In this document: in pieces, positions 1 to 9,052 of the stretch
Layout of the letters: each line of letters starts with the position of its first letter
How positions within the stretch are numbered: the first letter of the stretch is position 1
Assembly: GCF_900111395.1 (NCBI RefSeq)
Contig: NZ_FOHV01000009.1
Location: 1-64,000 of the forward strand
Direction of reading: 5' to 3'
Source: Thorsellia anophelis DSM 18579
GTDB lineage: Bacteria > Pseudomonadota > Gammaproteobacteria > Enterobacterales > Thorselliaceae
Length of the DNA stretch: 64,000 nucleotides
Notes under the pieces: model-generated
What the model was told of the DNA's origin: nothing
Seen by the model: the letters and a program-made list of their open reading frames with translations, nothing else
Databases searched by the model: none
Made by a program: the position numbers and the translations under genes

Positions 1-259
1 CCTCGCGGGCTTCAGCTAACTGGCGTTTGAGCTCATAAATTTCTCTTTTGTCTTCATTCAGGGGAACTTTACCCTCAGCTAAATTACCGGCTGTCTCATT
101 TAAATACTGACTTTTCCAGCGCGTAACAGCTGAGTGAGATGCACCAGAAATTTCCATAACGTGTTTAATTGAATGATTATCTTCAACGATGAGTTTAGCG
201 AATTCATTCTTTTGTTTTGGGGTAAAAGATTGGCGCACTTTTCTGTTTTTATCTGTCAT
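1..259 (-). mobile_element. IS3-family transposase OrfA, N-terminal part, cut by window edge
   Basis: A reading frame opens with ATG at 259 and runs off the window start. It reads MTDKNRKVRQSFTPKQKNEF and continues as a helix-turn-helix segment (KHVMEISGASHSAVTRWKSQ), then a charged helix (KREIYELKRQLAEARE). This is the usual make-up of IS3-type OrfA: DNA-binding HTH followed by a leucine-zipper-like helix. A GGAGA ribosome-binding site lies just upstream of the ATG. The catalytic OrfB would lie outside the window. The family call rests on HTH pattern and length; the IS subgroup is not determined. Confidence 0.8.
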
Positions 260-283
260 GTAATGTCTCCAGTTTGATTGTCA

Positions 284-306
284 TTGTAGGCTATAATTGC
301 CTACAA
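284..306. repeat. 8-bp inverted repeat at IS end
   Basis: TTGTAGGC (284-291) and its exact reverse complement GCCTACAA (299-306) are separated by 7 bases. It lies about 25 bases upstream of the transposase start, where an IS3-type terminal end or subterminal promoter hairpin would be expected. The true insertion boundary cannot be fixed without the other end of the element. Confidence 0.5.
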
Positions 307-441
307 GAAAACTATACCAGTACAAGCTTACGGAATATTTATGAAGCTAAAGATCTTAATATTGCTTTAATAGATTCTAAATTCAAAAAAAAGAAACATT
401 ATGGTGCACCATTTTCATCATCAAATTCTAGTATAAATTGA
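307..441 (+). pseudogene. 3' tail of an unknown gene, apparently cut by the IS
   Basis: Directly after the IS end an open frame without a start codon continues to a TGA at 439-441. It includes NIYEAKDLNIALIDSKFKKK and ends HYGAPFSSSNSSIN. It is probably the C-terminal end of a gene whose upstream part lies beyond the insertion. I do not recognise the family, and a chance open frame cannot be excluded for a piece of this length. Confidence 0.35.
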
Positions 442-460
442 TTATTTAGAAATGTCTTAT

Positions 461-511
461 AATCTAAAATAGGATTAAAATCTTATTTTAAGTATCTATC
501 TATTTTAGATT
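461..511. repeat. 12-bp perfect inverted repeat (hairpin)
   Basis: AATCTAAAATAG (461-472) pairs exactly with CTATTTTAGATT (500-511) around a 27-base loop that itself holds AAAAT/ATTTT. No T-run follows closely, so a simple intrinsic terminator is not clear. Confidence 0.55.
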
Positions 512-742
512 AATTTCATATCCAACTTTGATTACTTGCTGGTAAGGTAACTCTAGATCTTTAGTTAAACACAAAGAAATATAGGCATAACTATAGACAT
601 ATTTTGACTTAGTGACCTATTAAAAATAAGAGCATGCACAGCATCTGCTAGCAAATTATCCCCTCCCTTTTATCTGTCTAGCTAGCATAATTTTTAACTA
701 TATCTGAAAATGTAACTTTTTGAAAAACATGATTCTGATTTT

Positions 743-780
743 GGGTATTAAAAAGAGATAGCTCATTTTCTTTAATACCC
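743..780. terminator. 10-bp inverted repeat downstream of bactofilin gene, possible terminator
   Basis: GGGTATTAAA (743-752) and TTTAATACCC (771-780) are exact reverse complements with an 18-base loop. It lies about 230 bases downstream of the leftward bactofilin gene, so it could end that transcript, but no long U-tract follows. Confidence 0.35.
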
Positions 781-1009
781 ACTCCAAATGTATATATTCC
801 CATATCCTGCCCAATTTAAGCTTATAATGTCATTCAAATGTTTACTACACATTACTATGATTATTGGATAAGTAGAAACATATAACAAAATTAAGTCGAA
901 TATAAAAATCTTAATGCGTTTTGCCAAACTGATGTTCGAAAATCATCTCATATAAAAAAAATAATTTAGTATTAACACTAGTTTTTGATCATTTGACTTA
1001 GCTAATAGA

Positions 1010-1729
1010 TCAGCTTATCTGTTGTTTAAGCTTTGGTAAATCATCTATTTGTGGATGATTATGTTGCTTATTAGCTTGTGATGATATTTTTTCTTTTGTA
1101 TTTAATATACGATTATTTCCAGATACCATTTCCGGGGTCAAATTATTTCTGACATTTATCCTTCCCTTAATAACCCCACCTTTAACAACTGAAATAGAAG
1201 AATATTCTATTACCCCATCAATAACACCATTTGAAAGTACCTCAATTGCATCAGCAACACACTCTCCTGTAATAATGCCATCAACAACTAATTTTTTGCA
1301 AATGATATTTCCAGTTACAATGCCTCCTCGCATTAAATTAACTTGTCCATTTTTTGCATCTATATTACCGGTATGTTCACCATAAATATTTGCCGTACCT
1401 TCTGTGTGTAGATTACCTTCAAATTTAACATGGCTGGCAATGACAGTTTGGCTTTTATGCTCCTGAATATCAATTATCTCCGTATCATTAATTACATTTG
1501 TTTGAGTAGTTGTTTCAAGTTCAGTTTTAATAGGTAACTTTACTGATTTATTTTTATTAAACATTGTATATACCAAAAATTTTACGACAATATAGCAGCT
1601 AACCAGCACTATAACATTACGTATTGCTTGATTTAAATTACCAGCCAAGATATATAAAATTATTGAACACCAACTAATCAAGATCAATTCAGCCCATAAT
1701 TTAGATTTGGAATGTTTTTTTTCTTTCAT
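1010..1729 (-). CDS. membrane-anchored bactofilin (polymer-forming cytoskeletal protein)
   Basis: 239 aa. The N-terminus carries two hydrophobic segments (about residues 12-29 and 36-56), followed by a polar linker. A bactofilin core (about residues 95-200) shows short repeating beta-helix strands rich in G, V and I, such as GTANIYGEHTGNIDAKNG and GVIDGVIEYSSISVVKGGVI. Bactofilins polymerise without nucleotides and scaffold cell-shape, stalk or polar machinery in other bacteria; members with transmembrane N-termini are known. The C-terminal tail is polar and probably disordered. The gene sits 440 bp downstream of flhA on the same strand, but a terminator separates them, so a motility role is only a positional hint. 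The family call is strong; the function here is unknown. Confidence 0.85.
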   Translation of the reverse strand: MKEKKHSKSKLWAELILISWCSIILYILAGNLNQAIRNVIVLVSCYIVVKFLVYTMFNKNKSVKLPIKTELETTTQTNVINDTEIIDIQEHKSQTVIASHVKFEGNLHTEGTANIYGEHTGNIDAKNGQVNLMRGGIVTGNIICKKLVVDGIITGECVADAIEVLSNGVIDGVIEYSSISVVKGGVIKGRINVRNNLTPEMVSGNNRILNTKEKISSQANKQHNHPQIDDLPKLKQQIS

Positions 1730-2171
1730 GAGGTATTTTATCTGCCTGGAATGATTATTGTATGAAAAAGTAACTATAGCTAATGCATTATCAAGTTATT
1801 AATCAATTGAAGATATAAATCATATTTCAATTAACAATAATTACTCACACTACTAAGTTATCTTATCGGGTAATGTAATTTATAGCATACTAATAAGTCA
1901 ACACAGCACAAAACATGAAATTGTAATTAAATATAAACATAATACTTTTAAAATAATTCTTATTACTCACATTGATTAAACAATTGATCAATAGGCATAA
2001 AAATGCACTTGAATATCATCACTAGTCAATTGTATTTATTTTATTTAATGTGGAGAATTGTAAGCTAATATTTCAACAAGGGGAGAGGTATAAAATATAT
2101 CTTAATTAAACATGATAAATTAATAAAAAGCATAACCTATTTAGCTATGCTTTTTTTGCAATTAAGCGTAT
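1730..2171. other. 442-bp intergenic stretch upstream of the bactofilin gene
   Basis: AT-rich and without a supported gene. It contains the flhA-side terminator (2125-2155) and presumably the bactofilin promoter, which I could not pin to a clear -35/-10 pair. Confidence 0.5.
2125..2155 (-). terminator. intrinsic terminator of the mot-che-flh operon
   Basis: AAAAAGCATA (2125-2134) and TATGCTTTTT (2146-2155) form a 10-bp stem. Read leftward, the stem ends in a U-rich run just downstream of the flhA stop codon. The pairing is nearly symmetric, so it may also work on the other strand. Confidence 0.75.
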
Positions 2172-4259
2172 TTAATTACCAATACTGACTGTCACTCTAA
2201 TTGGTCGATTATCACCTATTTCAAGATTTGATAATACAACAATATTAGAAATGCTTCTTCTGAGGAATCTTGCTAATTGAGATCTTAGTGGATGGTTAAC
2301 CACTAAAACTGGTGGTAACCCAGCCTGCTCTTGAGTATTTATCGCAGCAGCAGTTTGGTGTAATAGTCTCTCAGCAAGATTGGGCTCTATACCAGTACCA
2401 CCTTGCATAGCTTGTAATAATAAACGCTCAAGTCCTGTATCTAAGCCAATTACTTGCATTTCACCTGTACCAGGGAAATATTGCTGACAGATTGATCTGC
2501 CTAACGCAACTCTTACAACTGCTGTTAATTCAACAGGATCAGTAAGTATTGGAGCATGTTCAGCAAGTGTTTCAAGAATCGTTCTCATATCTCTGATTGA
2601 AACTGATTCAGAGAGTAAATTTTGCAAAACTTTATGAAAAGTTGTGAGGCTTACAATAGTAGGAATTAAATCCTCAATTAACTTTGGCATTTCCTGTGAT
2701 AATCTATCAACAAGCTGTTGCGCTTCGAGTCGACCAAATAATTCACTGGAGTGCTGACTAATAAGATGATTTAAATGAGTTGCAATGACAGTGCTTGGAT
2801 CTACGACAGTATACCCTTGAATTTGCGCTTGCTCTCTGAGACTACCATCAATCCAAATTGCCGGTAAACCAAACGCAGGATCTACTGTACTCTCACCATC
2901 AAGGGTACCAACTGCATTTCCTGGATTAATAGCAAGCCATCGACCAGGAATTGCCTCTCCATTGCCGACCTCAACTCCTTTTAGGGTAATTCGATAGGCT
3001 GCTGGCGCAATATCTAAATTATCCCTTACATGAACAACAGGAGGTAAAAAGCCTATTTCTTGTGCAAATTTTTTGCGTATGCTTCTAATCCTGCCTAACA
3101 ATTCCCCATTTTGTTGAAAATCAACCATTGGTATTAGCTTATACCCAACTTCAAGCCCAAGTGGGTCTTCTAATTGAACGTCTGACCAACTTGCTTCAAT
3201 GTTATGCATTTGAGGACTTATAGATTCTGGAATCTCTTGTTTTGTAACAGCCTTATCAGTTTTACTACTATCTCCTTTAACCCACCAAGCAGCAGCTAAT
3301 AATAAGGCTGTAAATAGTAAGAAAATAAAGTTTGGCATACCTGGAACTAAACCTAATATACCAATCACTGCAGCAGTTAAAAGCATTACCTGAGGATTTT
3401 TGAATAGTTGATTGACCATTTGGTCACCAACGTTTTCATTAGTACTTACGCGAGAAACAATCACACCAGCAGCTGTAGAAATGACTAGAGCTGGAATTTG
3501 AGCGACAAGTCCATCACCAATTGTTAAAAGGGTATAGGCTTTTGCTGCATCCCCCGCAGCCATATCATGTTGAAGCATACCAATCACTAATCCGCCCACC
3601 ACATTAATGACCATAATAATAAGACCAGCGATCGCATCTCCACGTACGAACTTACTCGCACCATCCATAGAACCATAAAAATCAGCTTCTTGAGTAACTT
3701 CTTGTCTACGCTTTTTAGCTTCAGCTTCACCAATTAAGCCTGCATTTAGATCAGCATCTATTGCCATTTGCTTACCTGGCATACCGTCAAGTACAAATCG
3801 AGCGCCTACTTCTGCAATACGCCCAGCACCTTTAGTTATTACCATAAAGTTAATAATAACTAAAATAATAAATACAACGATACCAATAGCAAAATTTCCA
3901 CCAACTAAAAAGTGTCCAAACGCTTCAATAACTTGTCCAGCAGCAGCAGATCCTTCATGACCGTGTAGTAATACAATACGTGTAGAGGCAATATTAAGGG
4001 ATAATCTCAATAAAGTCGTAAATAGTAAAATAGTCGGAAAAGCTGCAAATTCAAGTGTTTGTTTTGTGAACATTGCAACTAAAAGTACCATTATAGAAAT
4101 GGCAATATTAAATGTGAATAAAAGATCCAACATAAATGGTGATAAAGGCAATACCATCATTGCTAAAATCATCATAATTAAAATTGGCCCAGCTAAAATT
4201 TGCCAATGAGTATCTTTTAATGTTGTTGGTAATCTTAATTTAGAGGCTAGATTCGCCAT
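2172..4259 (-). CDS. flhA: flagellar export apparatus protein FlhA
   Basis: 695 aa, close to the enteric FlhA length of about 692. The N-terminal half holds about eight hydrophobic segments (residues 20-330) and the FHIPEP-family signature RLSLNIASTRIVLLHGHEG near residue 90. The C-terminal half is the soluble domain that forms the cytoplasmic ring and docks chaperone-substrate complexes. FlhA is the proton-driven core of the flagellar type III export gate. Its start overlaps the end of flhB by 20 bp, indicating coupled translation. flhE, which follows flhA in many enterics, is absent; a terminator and then a bactofilin gene follow instead. Confidence 0.97.
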   Translation of the reverse strand: MANLASKLRLPTTLKDTHWQILAGPILIMMILAMMVLPLSPFMLDLLFTFNIAISIMVLLVAMFTKQTLEFAAFPTILLFTTLLRLSLNIASTRIVLLHGHEGSAAAGQVIEAFGHFLVGGNFAIGIVVFIILVIINFMVITKGAGRIAEVGARFVLDGMPGKQMAIDADLNAGLIGEAEAKKRRQEVTQEADFYGSMDGASKFVRGDAIAGLIIMVINVVGGLVIGMLQHDMAAGDAAKAYTLLTIGDGLVAQIPALVISTAAGVIVSRVSTNENVGDQMVNQLFKNPQVMLLTAAVIGILGLVPGMPNFIFLLFTALLLAAAWWVKGDSSKTDKAVTKQEIPESISPQMHNIEASWSDVQLEDPLGLEVGYKLIPMVDFQQNGELLGRIRSIRKKFAQEIGFLPPVVHVRDNLDIAPAAYRITLKGVEVGNGEAIPGRWLAINPGNAVGTLDGESTVDPAFGLPAIWIDGSLREQAQIQGYTVVDPSTVIATHLNHLISQHSSELFGRLEAQQLVDRLSQEMPKLIEDLIPTIVSLTTFHKVLQNLLSESVSIRDMRTILETLAEHAPILTDPVELTAVVRVALGRSICQQYFPGTGEMQVIGLDTGLERLLLQAMQGGTGIEPNLAERLLHQTAAAINTQEQAGLPPVLVVNHPLRSQLARFLRRSISNIVVLSNLEIGDNRPIRVTVSIGN

Positions 4260-5400
4260 CGCTTCCCCTTATCGTGTCTAACATTGTTTCTGGAATTGGT
4301 AAATTTTCTGGTGATTTAGGTTTATCTCCACCATATTTTTTCCAGTATTTTAATTGATATACCCAAGCTAAAACTTCAGCAACAGCGGCATAAAGATTTG
4401 CAGGGATAAAACTACCTATTTCTGTATACCTATACAAAGTTCTTGCTAAAGGAGGTGCCTCAAGGATTGGGACTTTATTATCAATGCCTAATTCCTTAAT
4501 TTTAAGTGCAATTTCTCCCATCCCTTTAGCTACAACTTTAGGTGCTTGCATTTTAGCTTCATCATATCTTAAAGCAACTGCAAAATGTGTAGGATTTGTA
4601 ACAATTACATCTGCAGTAGGTACGTCAGCCATCATTCTTTGCCTTGCCATAGCTCTTTGCAATTGCCTGATTCGAGCTTTTAAATACGGATCACCCTCGT
4701 GTTGCTTATGTTCGTCCTTGATTTCTTGTTTAGTCATTTTTAACTTTTTAAAATGTGACCATAATTGATAGACAATATCAAAAGCAACCATGGGGACTAA
4801 CCCTAGCATAGCATAGTAGCCACAAAAAATAATTAAAGTTAAAAAATGGCCTAAAGCATTAACTGGTGATTCATACATCAAGGCCAGAAAATCATCTAAA
4901 TGAGATGAAATAAATAAATAGATTACAATGCTGACTAAGCCAGCCTTCAAGATCCCTTTAATTAATTCTGCTAGCATTTGACTTGAAAAAATACGTTTTA
5001 AACCCGAAATAGGATTCCACTTTTTCATATCAAATTTTATTGAAGAGGGGTTAAATAATACACCCCCTAAAAGCATTGGAGAGAAAATTGCAAAGATAAC
5101 TAATGTTAAAAAAATGGGCAACATTGCAGTAATTGTTAATTCAACAATATAGACAACTGAATTAAGCAATTGATTTGTATCAAGGACAATTGATGCGTCA
5201 AAATTAAGAGAAGTGATAAATATCTTACTTAAATCTAGTGCAAGCTCTTTACCTAATATTAGAAATACAGAAAGACCCGCTAGCACCATCAAAACTGATG
5301 TCAATTCTCGTGAGCGGGCAATCTGACCTTTTTCACGAGCTTTGTCAATTTTATGCTGTGTGGGGGACTCTGTTTTTTCTAAATCGCTATCTTCAGCCAT
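4240..5400 (-). CDS. flhB: flagellar export switch protein FlhB
   Basis: 386 aa. A charged N-terminus (EKTESPTQHKIDKAREKGQI) is followed by four membrane segments and a cytoplasmic tail with the self-cleavage motif NPTH near residue 270 (VTNPTHFAVALRY). Autocleavage there switches export from rod/hook to filament substrates, so the conserved motif argues for a working protein. It lies between cheZ and flhA, the same order as in enterics where flhB starts a separate operon; here only 45 bp separate it from cheZ, so read-through from the chemotaxis genes is likely. Confidence 0.97.
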   Translation of the reverse strand: MAEDSDLEKTESPTQHKIDKAREKGQIARSRELTSVLMVLAGLSVFLILGKELALDLSKIFITSLNFDASIVLDTNQLLNSVVYIVELTITAMLPIFLTLVIFAIFSPMLLGGVLFNPSSIKFDMKKWNPISGLKRIFSSQMLAELIKGILKAGLVSIVIYLFISSHLDDFLALMYESPVNALGHFLTLIIFCGYYAMLGLVPMVAFDIVYQLWSHFKKLKMTKQEIKDEHKQHEGDPYLKARIRQLQRAMARQRMMADVPTADVIVTNPTHFAVALRYDEAKMQAPKVVAKGMGEIALKIKELGIDNKVPILEAPPLARTLYRYTEIGSFIPANLYAAVAEVLAWVYQLKYWKKYGGDKPKSPENLPIPETMLDTIRGSDGESSL

Positions 5401-5445
5401 CTACTTTCTATGGTCGCATATTAGTTATATCTACTCAAAAGCATC

Positions 5446-6090
5446 CTAAAATCCAAGGCTATCTAATAAATCATCAACTTGAGATTGATCAGAAACTGCA
5501 TTCACACTGCCAGGCATTTGCGGTCCATTTAATAAACTTTCTTCTTTAGGCTTCGTTACAGGCTTATCAGGAATATTTTCCATAAGAACTGAAACAAGTT
5601 CTTTTTCAATTCCTTGTACTACACCCATCATTTTTTTAATAACTTGTCCCGTTAAATCCTGAAAATCTTGCGCCATCATAATTTCAAGAAGTTGAGCGTT
5701 AGTAAAACTAGCATGATCTGGTACAACTTTTAAAAATTCACGTGTATCAGCAACAAGACCTGCAACATCATCATCTTTTAAGTCTTTTGGATTTGCAAAC
5801 CATTCATCCCAACGTTGCGATAATGCTTTAGAATTTGTTTCTAGTTCTTGTTGTAAAGGCTGACTTAATTCAACACATGTTAAAGCTCTTTCTGCTGCTT
5901 GTGATGTCATCTGCACAACATAATCTAGTCTATCTCTTGCATCTGGTATTGCGTCAGCAGCTTCACTAATTGCTCTATCTAACCCTAATTCTTTTAAACT
6001 ATCTCTTAACATCCTAGTTAATTGACCAATCCTAGAAACAATATCTATAGCAGATGCAGAATCATTTGTTGGCATTACCGGCTTTTCCAT
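5446..6090 (-). CDS. cheZ: CheY-P phosphatase CheZ
   Basis: 214 aa, all helical. The region [18 protein letters not shown] (about residue 135-155) matches the catalytic CheZ helix, with the Asp and Gln that activate water on CheY-P. The C-terminal end DDLLDSLGF is the conserved CheY-binding tail. CheZ removes the phosphate from CheY to reset swimming. It starts 8 bp after cheY, so the pair is translated together. CheZ presence fits a gamma- or betaproteobacterial chemotaxis circuit. Confidence 0.96.
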   Translation of the reverse strand: MEKPVMPTNDSASAIDIVSRIGQLTRMLRDSLKELGLDRAISEAADAIPDARDRLDYVVQMTSQAAERALTCVELSQPLQQELETNSKALSQRWDEWFANPKDLKDDDVAGLVADTREFLKVVPDHASFTNAQLLEIMMAQDFQDLTGQVIKKMMGVVQGIEKELVSVLMENIPDKPVTKPKEESLLNGPQMPGSVNAVSDQSQVDDLLDSLGF

Positions 6091-6098
6091 AGTGACCT

Positions 6099-6488
6099 CT
6101 ACATTCCAATTTTTTCAAAGATTTTATTTAACTTCTCTTCAAGTGTTCCGGCTGTAAATGGTTTAACAACATAACCACTTGCACCTGCTTGGGCTGCTGC
6201 AATAATATTTTCTTTTTTAGCTTCAGCTGTAACCATCAGAACTGGTAATGAAGATAATGTTGCATCTGCTCTGATTGTTTTTAATAACTCTAAACCATCC
6301 ATATTCGGCATATTCCAGTCAGTCACAACGAAATCAAACTCACCTGTTTTAAGTTTATTTAATGCATCTACACCATCTTCAGCATCTTCAACATTATTAT
6401 AACCTAGTTCCTTAAGCAGTCCTCTTACTATACGACGCATAGTAGAAAAATCATCAACAACTAAAAAACGTAAATCTGGGTTTGCCAT
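6099..6488 (-). CDS. cheY: chemotaxis response regulator CheY
   Basis: 129 aa, a single receiver domain. The acidic pocket D12-D13, phospho-acceptor D57 ([11 protein letters not shown]), T87 and K109 all fall at the same numbers as in enteric CheY. CheY-P binds the flagellar switch to change rotation direction. About 109 bp separate it from cheB, the longest gap within the chemotaxis cluster, so a secondary promoter is possible but not seen clearly. Confidence 0.98.
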   Translation of the reverse strand: MANPDLRFLVVDDFSTMRRIVRGLLKELGYNNVEDAEDGVDALNKLKTGEFDFVVTDWNMPNMDGLELLKTIRADATLSSLPVLMVTAEAKKENIIAAAQAGASGYVVKPFTAGTLEEKLNKIFEKIGM

Positions 6489-6597
6489 AAAATTAAAACT
6501 CCTAGTTTAAAAATCAATAAATTGAATTGTTTAATGAACATAACAAATTATATGTAATATATCCATAAAACGCTAAAATTAGTTATATTTAAAAATA

Positions 6598-7635
6598 CTA
6601 AAATCTACCTGCTTTAGCAAGTATATGTTTTGTAATATCTTTTATATCAAGAACTTCGCTTGCGGCATCTAATACAATAGCCTCACGTGGCATACCAAAA
6701 ACTACACAGCTCGCTTCATTCTGGGCTATAGTCCAAGCACCTTTATTTTTCATTTCAAGTAAACCTTTAGCACCATCAGCCCCCATACCAGTTAAAAGAG
6801 CACCAACTGCATTTTTTCCAACTTGCTGTGCAACTGAGTTAAATAACACATCTACAGAAGGTTTGTGTCTATTTACATTAGGCCCATCGTTTAAAACAGC
6901 CTGAAAACCTGCTCCTACACGTTTAATTTCTAAATGCTTATCCCCAGGTGCAATCAACGCTAAACCTTTTTGAAGCATATCTCCATGCTCAGCTTCTTTA
7001 ACTTGAATAGTACATATTTTATTTAATCTTTCTGCAAATGAATACGTAAAACCTGCTGGCATATGCTGAGTTATGACAATTGGAGGTACAGAGTTAGGCA
7101 TTCTTTCTAAGACCTCTCTAATGGCCTCTGTACCCCCTGTTGAAGCACCTATAGCAATTACTGTATTAACAGAGCCTGTTGATTGAAATTTTAAAACTGA
7201 TGGTGTTGTTTGCTGTACTTTTGTTTTGCTAATTTTTGCTTTAGCCGCAATACGAATTTTGTCAGCTAATAACTCTGTATAGCTAAGCATTTTATCTCTA
7301 ATCCCAATTTGTGGTTTAGTGACAAAATCTATCGCTCCTAATTCTAAAGCTTTTAATGTAATATCAGATCCTTTTTGTGTTAATGTTGAAACCATAACAA
7401 CTGGCATTGGTCTTAATCTCATAATTCTTGCGAGAAAATCTAGACCATCCATTTTTGGCATTTCAACATCTAGCGTAAGTACATCAGGATCTAATTGCTT
7501 AATTAAATCTCTAGCAACCAAAGGATCTGGCGCAGTAGCAATCACCTCCATATCCGGCTGGCTATTAATCATTTCAGTCAGAATTTGACGCATCAAGGCA
7601 GAATCATCAACACATAAAACTCTAATCTTACTCAT
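6598..7635 (-). CDS. cheB: chemoreceptor glutamate methylesterase/deamidase CheB
   Basis: 345 aa. The N-terminal receiver domain has D10-D11 and phospho-acceptor D56 ([11 protein letters not shown]). The C-terminal esterase domain shows the nucleophile motif GASTGGTEA, the histidine in [10 protein letters not shown] and the aspartate in GMGADGAKG. CheB-P removes receptor methyl groups during adaptation. Its start overlaps the cheR stop by 4 bp (ATGA), typical of translational coupling. Confidence 0.97.
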   Translation of the reverse strand: MSKIRVLCVDDSALMRQILTEMINSQPDMEVIATAPDPLVARDLIKQLDPDVLTLDVEMPKMDGLDFLARIMRLRPMPVVMVSTLTQKGSDITLKALELGAIDFVTKPQIGIRDKMLSYTELLADKIRIAAKAKISKTKVQQTTPSVLKFQSTGSVNTVIAIGASTGGTEAIREVLERMPNSVPPIVITQHMPAGFTYSFAERLNKICTIQVKEAEHGDMLQKGLALIAPGDKHLEIKRVGAGFQAVLNDGPNVNRHKPSVDVLFNSVAQQVGKNAVGALLTGMGADGAKGLLEMKNKGAWTIAQNEASCVVFGMPREAIVLDAASEVLDIKDITKHILAKAGRF

Positions 7636-8450
7636 TTTTTATCCTTTAGAGTACCGTAAACTGTTTGCCCTTTCGAGTATAGATCTTTACTTAACTGAGT
7701 AAAATTTTCAGAATGTCCTGCAAAAAGAATTCCTCCTGGTTTTAAAAGAGGGATAAATCTCTTCAAGATGCGTTCTTGTGTTTCTTTATCAAAATATATC
7801 ATGACATTTCGACAAAAAATAGCATCAAATGGACCTGGGACATTCCATTCGTTAGCCAAAAGATTGACTTGCTGGAATTTAATTTTACTTGCTAATTCAG
7901 GCTTAACTTTCACCATTCCAGAACGCTGTCCTGTTCCTCTTAAAAAATAGTTATGCACCATTTCTTGTGAAAGCTCACGTACTTGTTCTAATTTATAAAT
8001 ACCTTTTTCCGCTGTTTCTAATACATTCGTGTCTATATCACTAGCTATTATTTGATAAGCATCATGTTTCATACTAAATACATCACTTAAAGTGATAGCA
8101 ATAGAGTATGGTTCTTCACCTGTTGAAGCCGCAGCTGACCAAACTTTATAATTACTACGTGATTTTTCGGCATGCTCTTTAAGCACGTCAAAATGATGAG
8201 ATTCTCTAAAAAAAGAAGTCAAATTTGTAGTAAGAGCATTGGTAAAGCTCTGCCATTCATCATTACCAGGGTTAATTTCAAGAAACCTTAAGTATTCAGT
8301 AAAGCTTTCAAAAGACAAAGACTGAACTCGCCTAGCTAGCCGATTATAAACCATCTCTCTTTTGTTATCTGCTAATACAATCCCAGCTCTTTGATAAATC
8401 AATTTTGAGATATATTTAAAATCCGCGTCCGTAAGGGGAATTCGATTCAT
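7632..8450 (-). CDS. cheR: chemoreceptor methyltransferase CheR
   Basis: 272 aa, slightly shorter than enteric CheR (286). It has the N-terminal helical domain and an SAM-binding fold with [18 protein letters not shown] near residue 105 and the catalytic-domain segment [17 protein letters not shown]. CheR adds methyl groups to receptor glutamates and works against CheB. It directly follows cheW with 13 bp between; the receptor genes found at this point in E. coli (tar, tap) are absent. Confidence 0.97.
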   Translation of the reverse strand: MNRIPLTDADFKYISKLIYQRAGIVLADNKREMVYNRLARRVQSLSFESFTEYLRFLEINPGNDEWQSFTNALTTNLTSFFRESHHFDVLKEHAEKSRSNYKVWSAAASTGEEPYSIAITLSDVFSMKHDAYQIIASDIDTNVLETAEKGIYKLEQVRELSQEMVHNYFLRGTGQRSGMVKVKPELASKIKFQQVNLLANEWNVPGPFDAIFCRNVMIYFDKETQERILKRFIPLLKPGGILFAGHSENFTQLSKDLYSKGQTVYGTLKDKK

Positions 8451-8463
8451 TAATTTCGTCCAA

Positions 8464-8976
8464 TTAAATTTTTATATTTTGATCTGTTAAAGCCATCTCT
8501 TTGCTGTTCATTAACTTTTCAATATCAACTAAAATAAGCATTCTTTCCCCAATAGACCCAAGTCCATTAAGATATTCAGTTGCTAATGTAACTGCATATT
8601 CAGGCGCTGAACGTATTTCTTTTGTAGGTAAAGATAATACATCAGAAACTCCATCGACCACAATTCCAACTATTCTATGCTCAAGATTGAGAACAATTAC
8701 AACAGTATTCTCGTCATAAGAAATATTTTGACGAACGAATTTAACTCGCAGATCTACTATAGGTACAATCACGCCACGTAAGTTAGTTACTCCCTTAATA
8801 AAATCTGGAGTGTTCGCTATTCTTGTTACTTGGTCGTATCCTCTTATTTCCTGGACTTTTAAAATATCAATACCATATTCATCATTACCAAGAGTGAAAA
8901 CTAGAAATTCATGACCTACTTCTTCATTTTCTTTAGTCTCTTTTTCAGCTGTTTTTTCTGGCATATTTACTGACAT
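8464..8976 (-). CDS. cheW: chemotaxis coupling protein CheW
   Basis: 170 aa, with a polar N-terminal extension rich in Glu and Lys (about 20 residues) before a standard CheW/SH3-like domain ([20 protein letters not shown] and [17 protein letters not shown]). CheW links chemoreceptors to CheA. The conserved NLRG loop used in receptor and CheA contact is present. It lies 76 bp after cheA. Confidence 0.96.
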   Translation of the reverse strand: MSVNMPEKTAEKETKENEEVGHEFLVFTLGNDEYGIDILKVQEIRGYDQVTRIANTPDFIKGVTNLRGVIVPIVDLRVKFVRQNISYDENTVVIVLNLEHRIVGIVVDGVSDVLSLPTKEIRSAPEYAVTLATEYLNGLGSIGERMLILVDIEKLMNSKEMALTDQNIKI

Positions 8977-9052
8977 ATTTCCACCTAATCAATTAATTGA
9001 ATTTAAACTTGCTATGATTCGCACTTAATATTAATTTACCATTTAGCCTTGA

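Larger units (their letters stand above)
442..1009. other. 568-bp gene-free, AT-rich stretch
   Basis: No coding frame with plausible codon use is seen on either strand. The stretch holds two hairpins, 461-511 and 743-780. It separates the broken IS region from the bactofilin gene. Confidence 0.5.

Noticed and set aside
4484-4768. 94-codon open frame on the plus strand inside flhB
   Set aside because: It is the antisense shadow of flhB; no ribosome-binding site and codon use follows the flhB frame.
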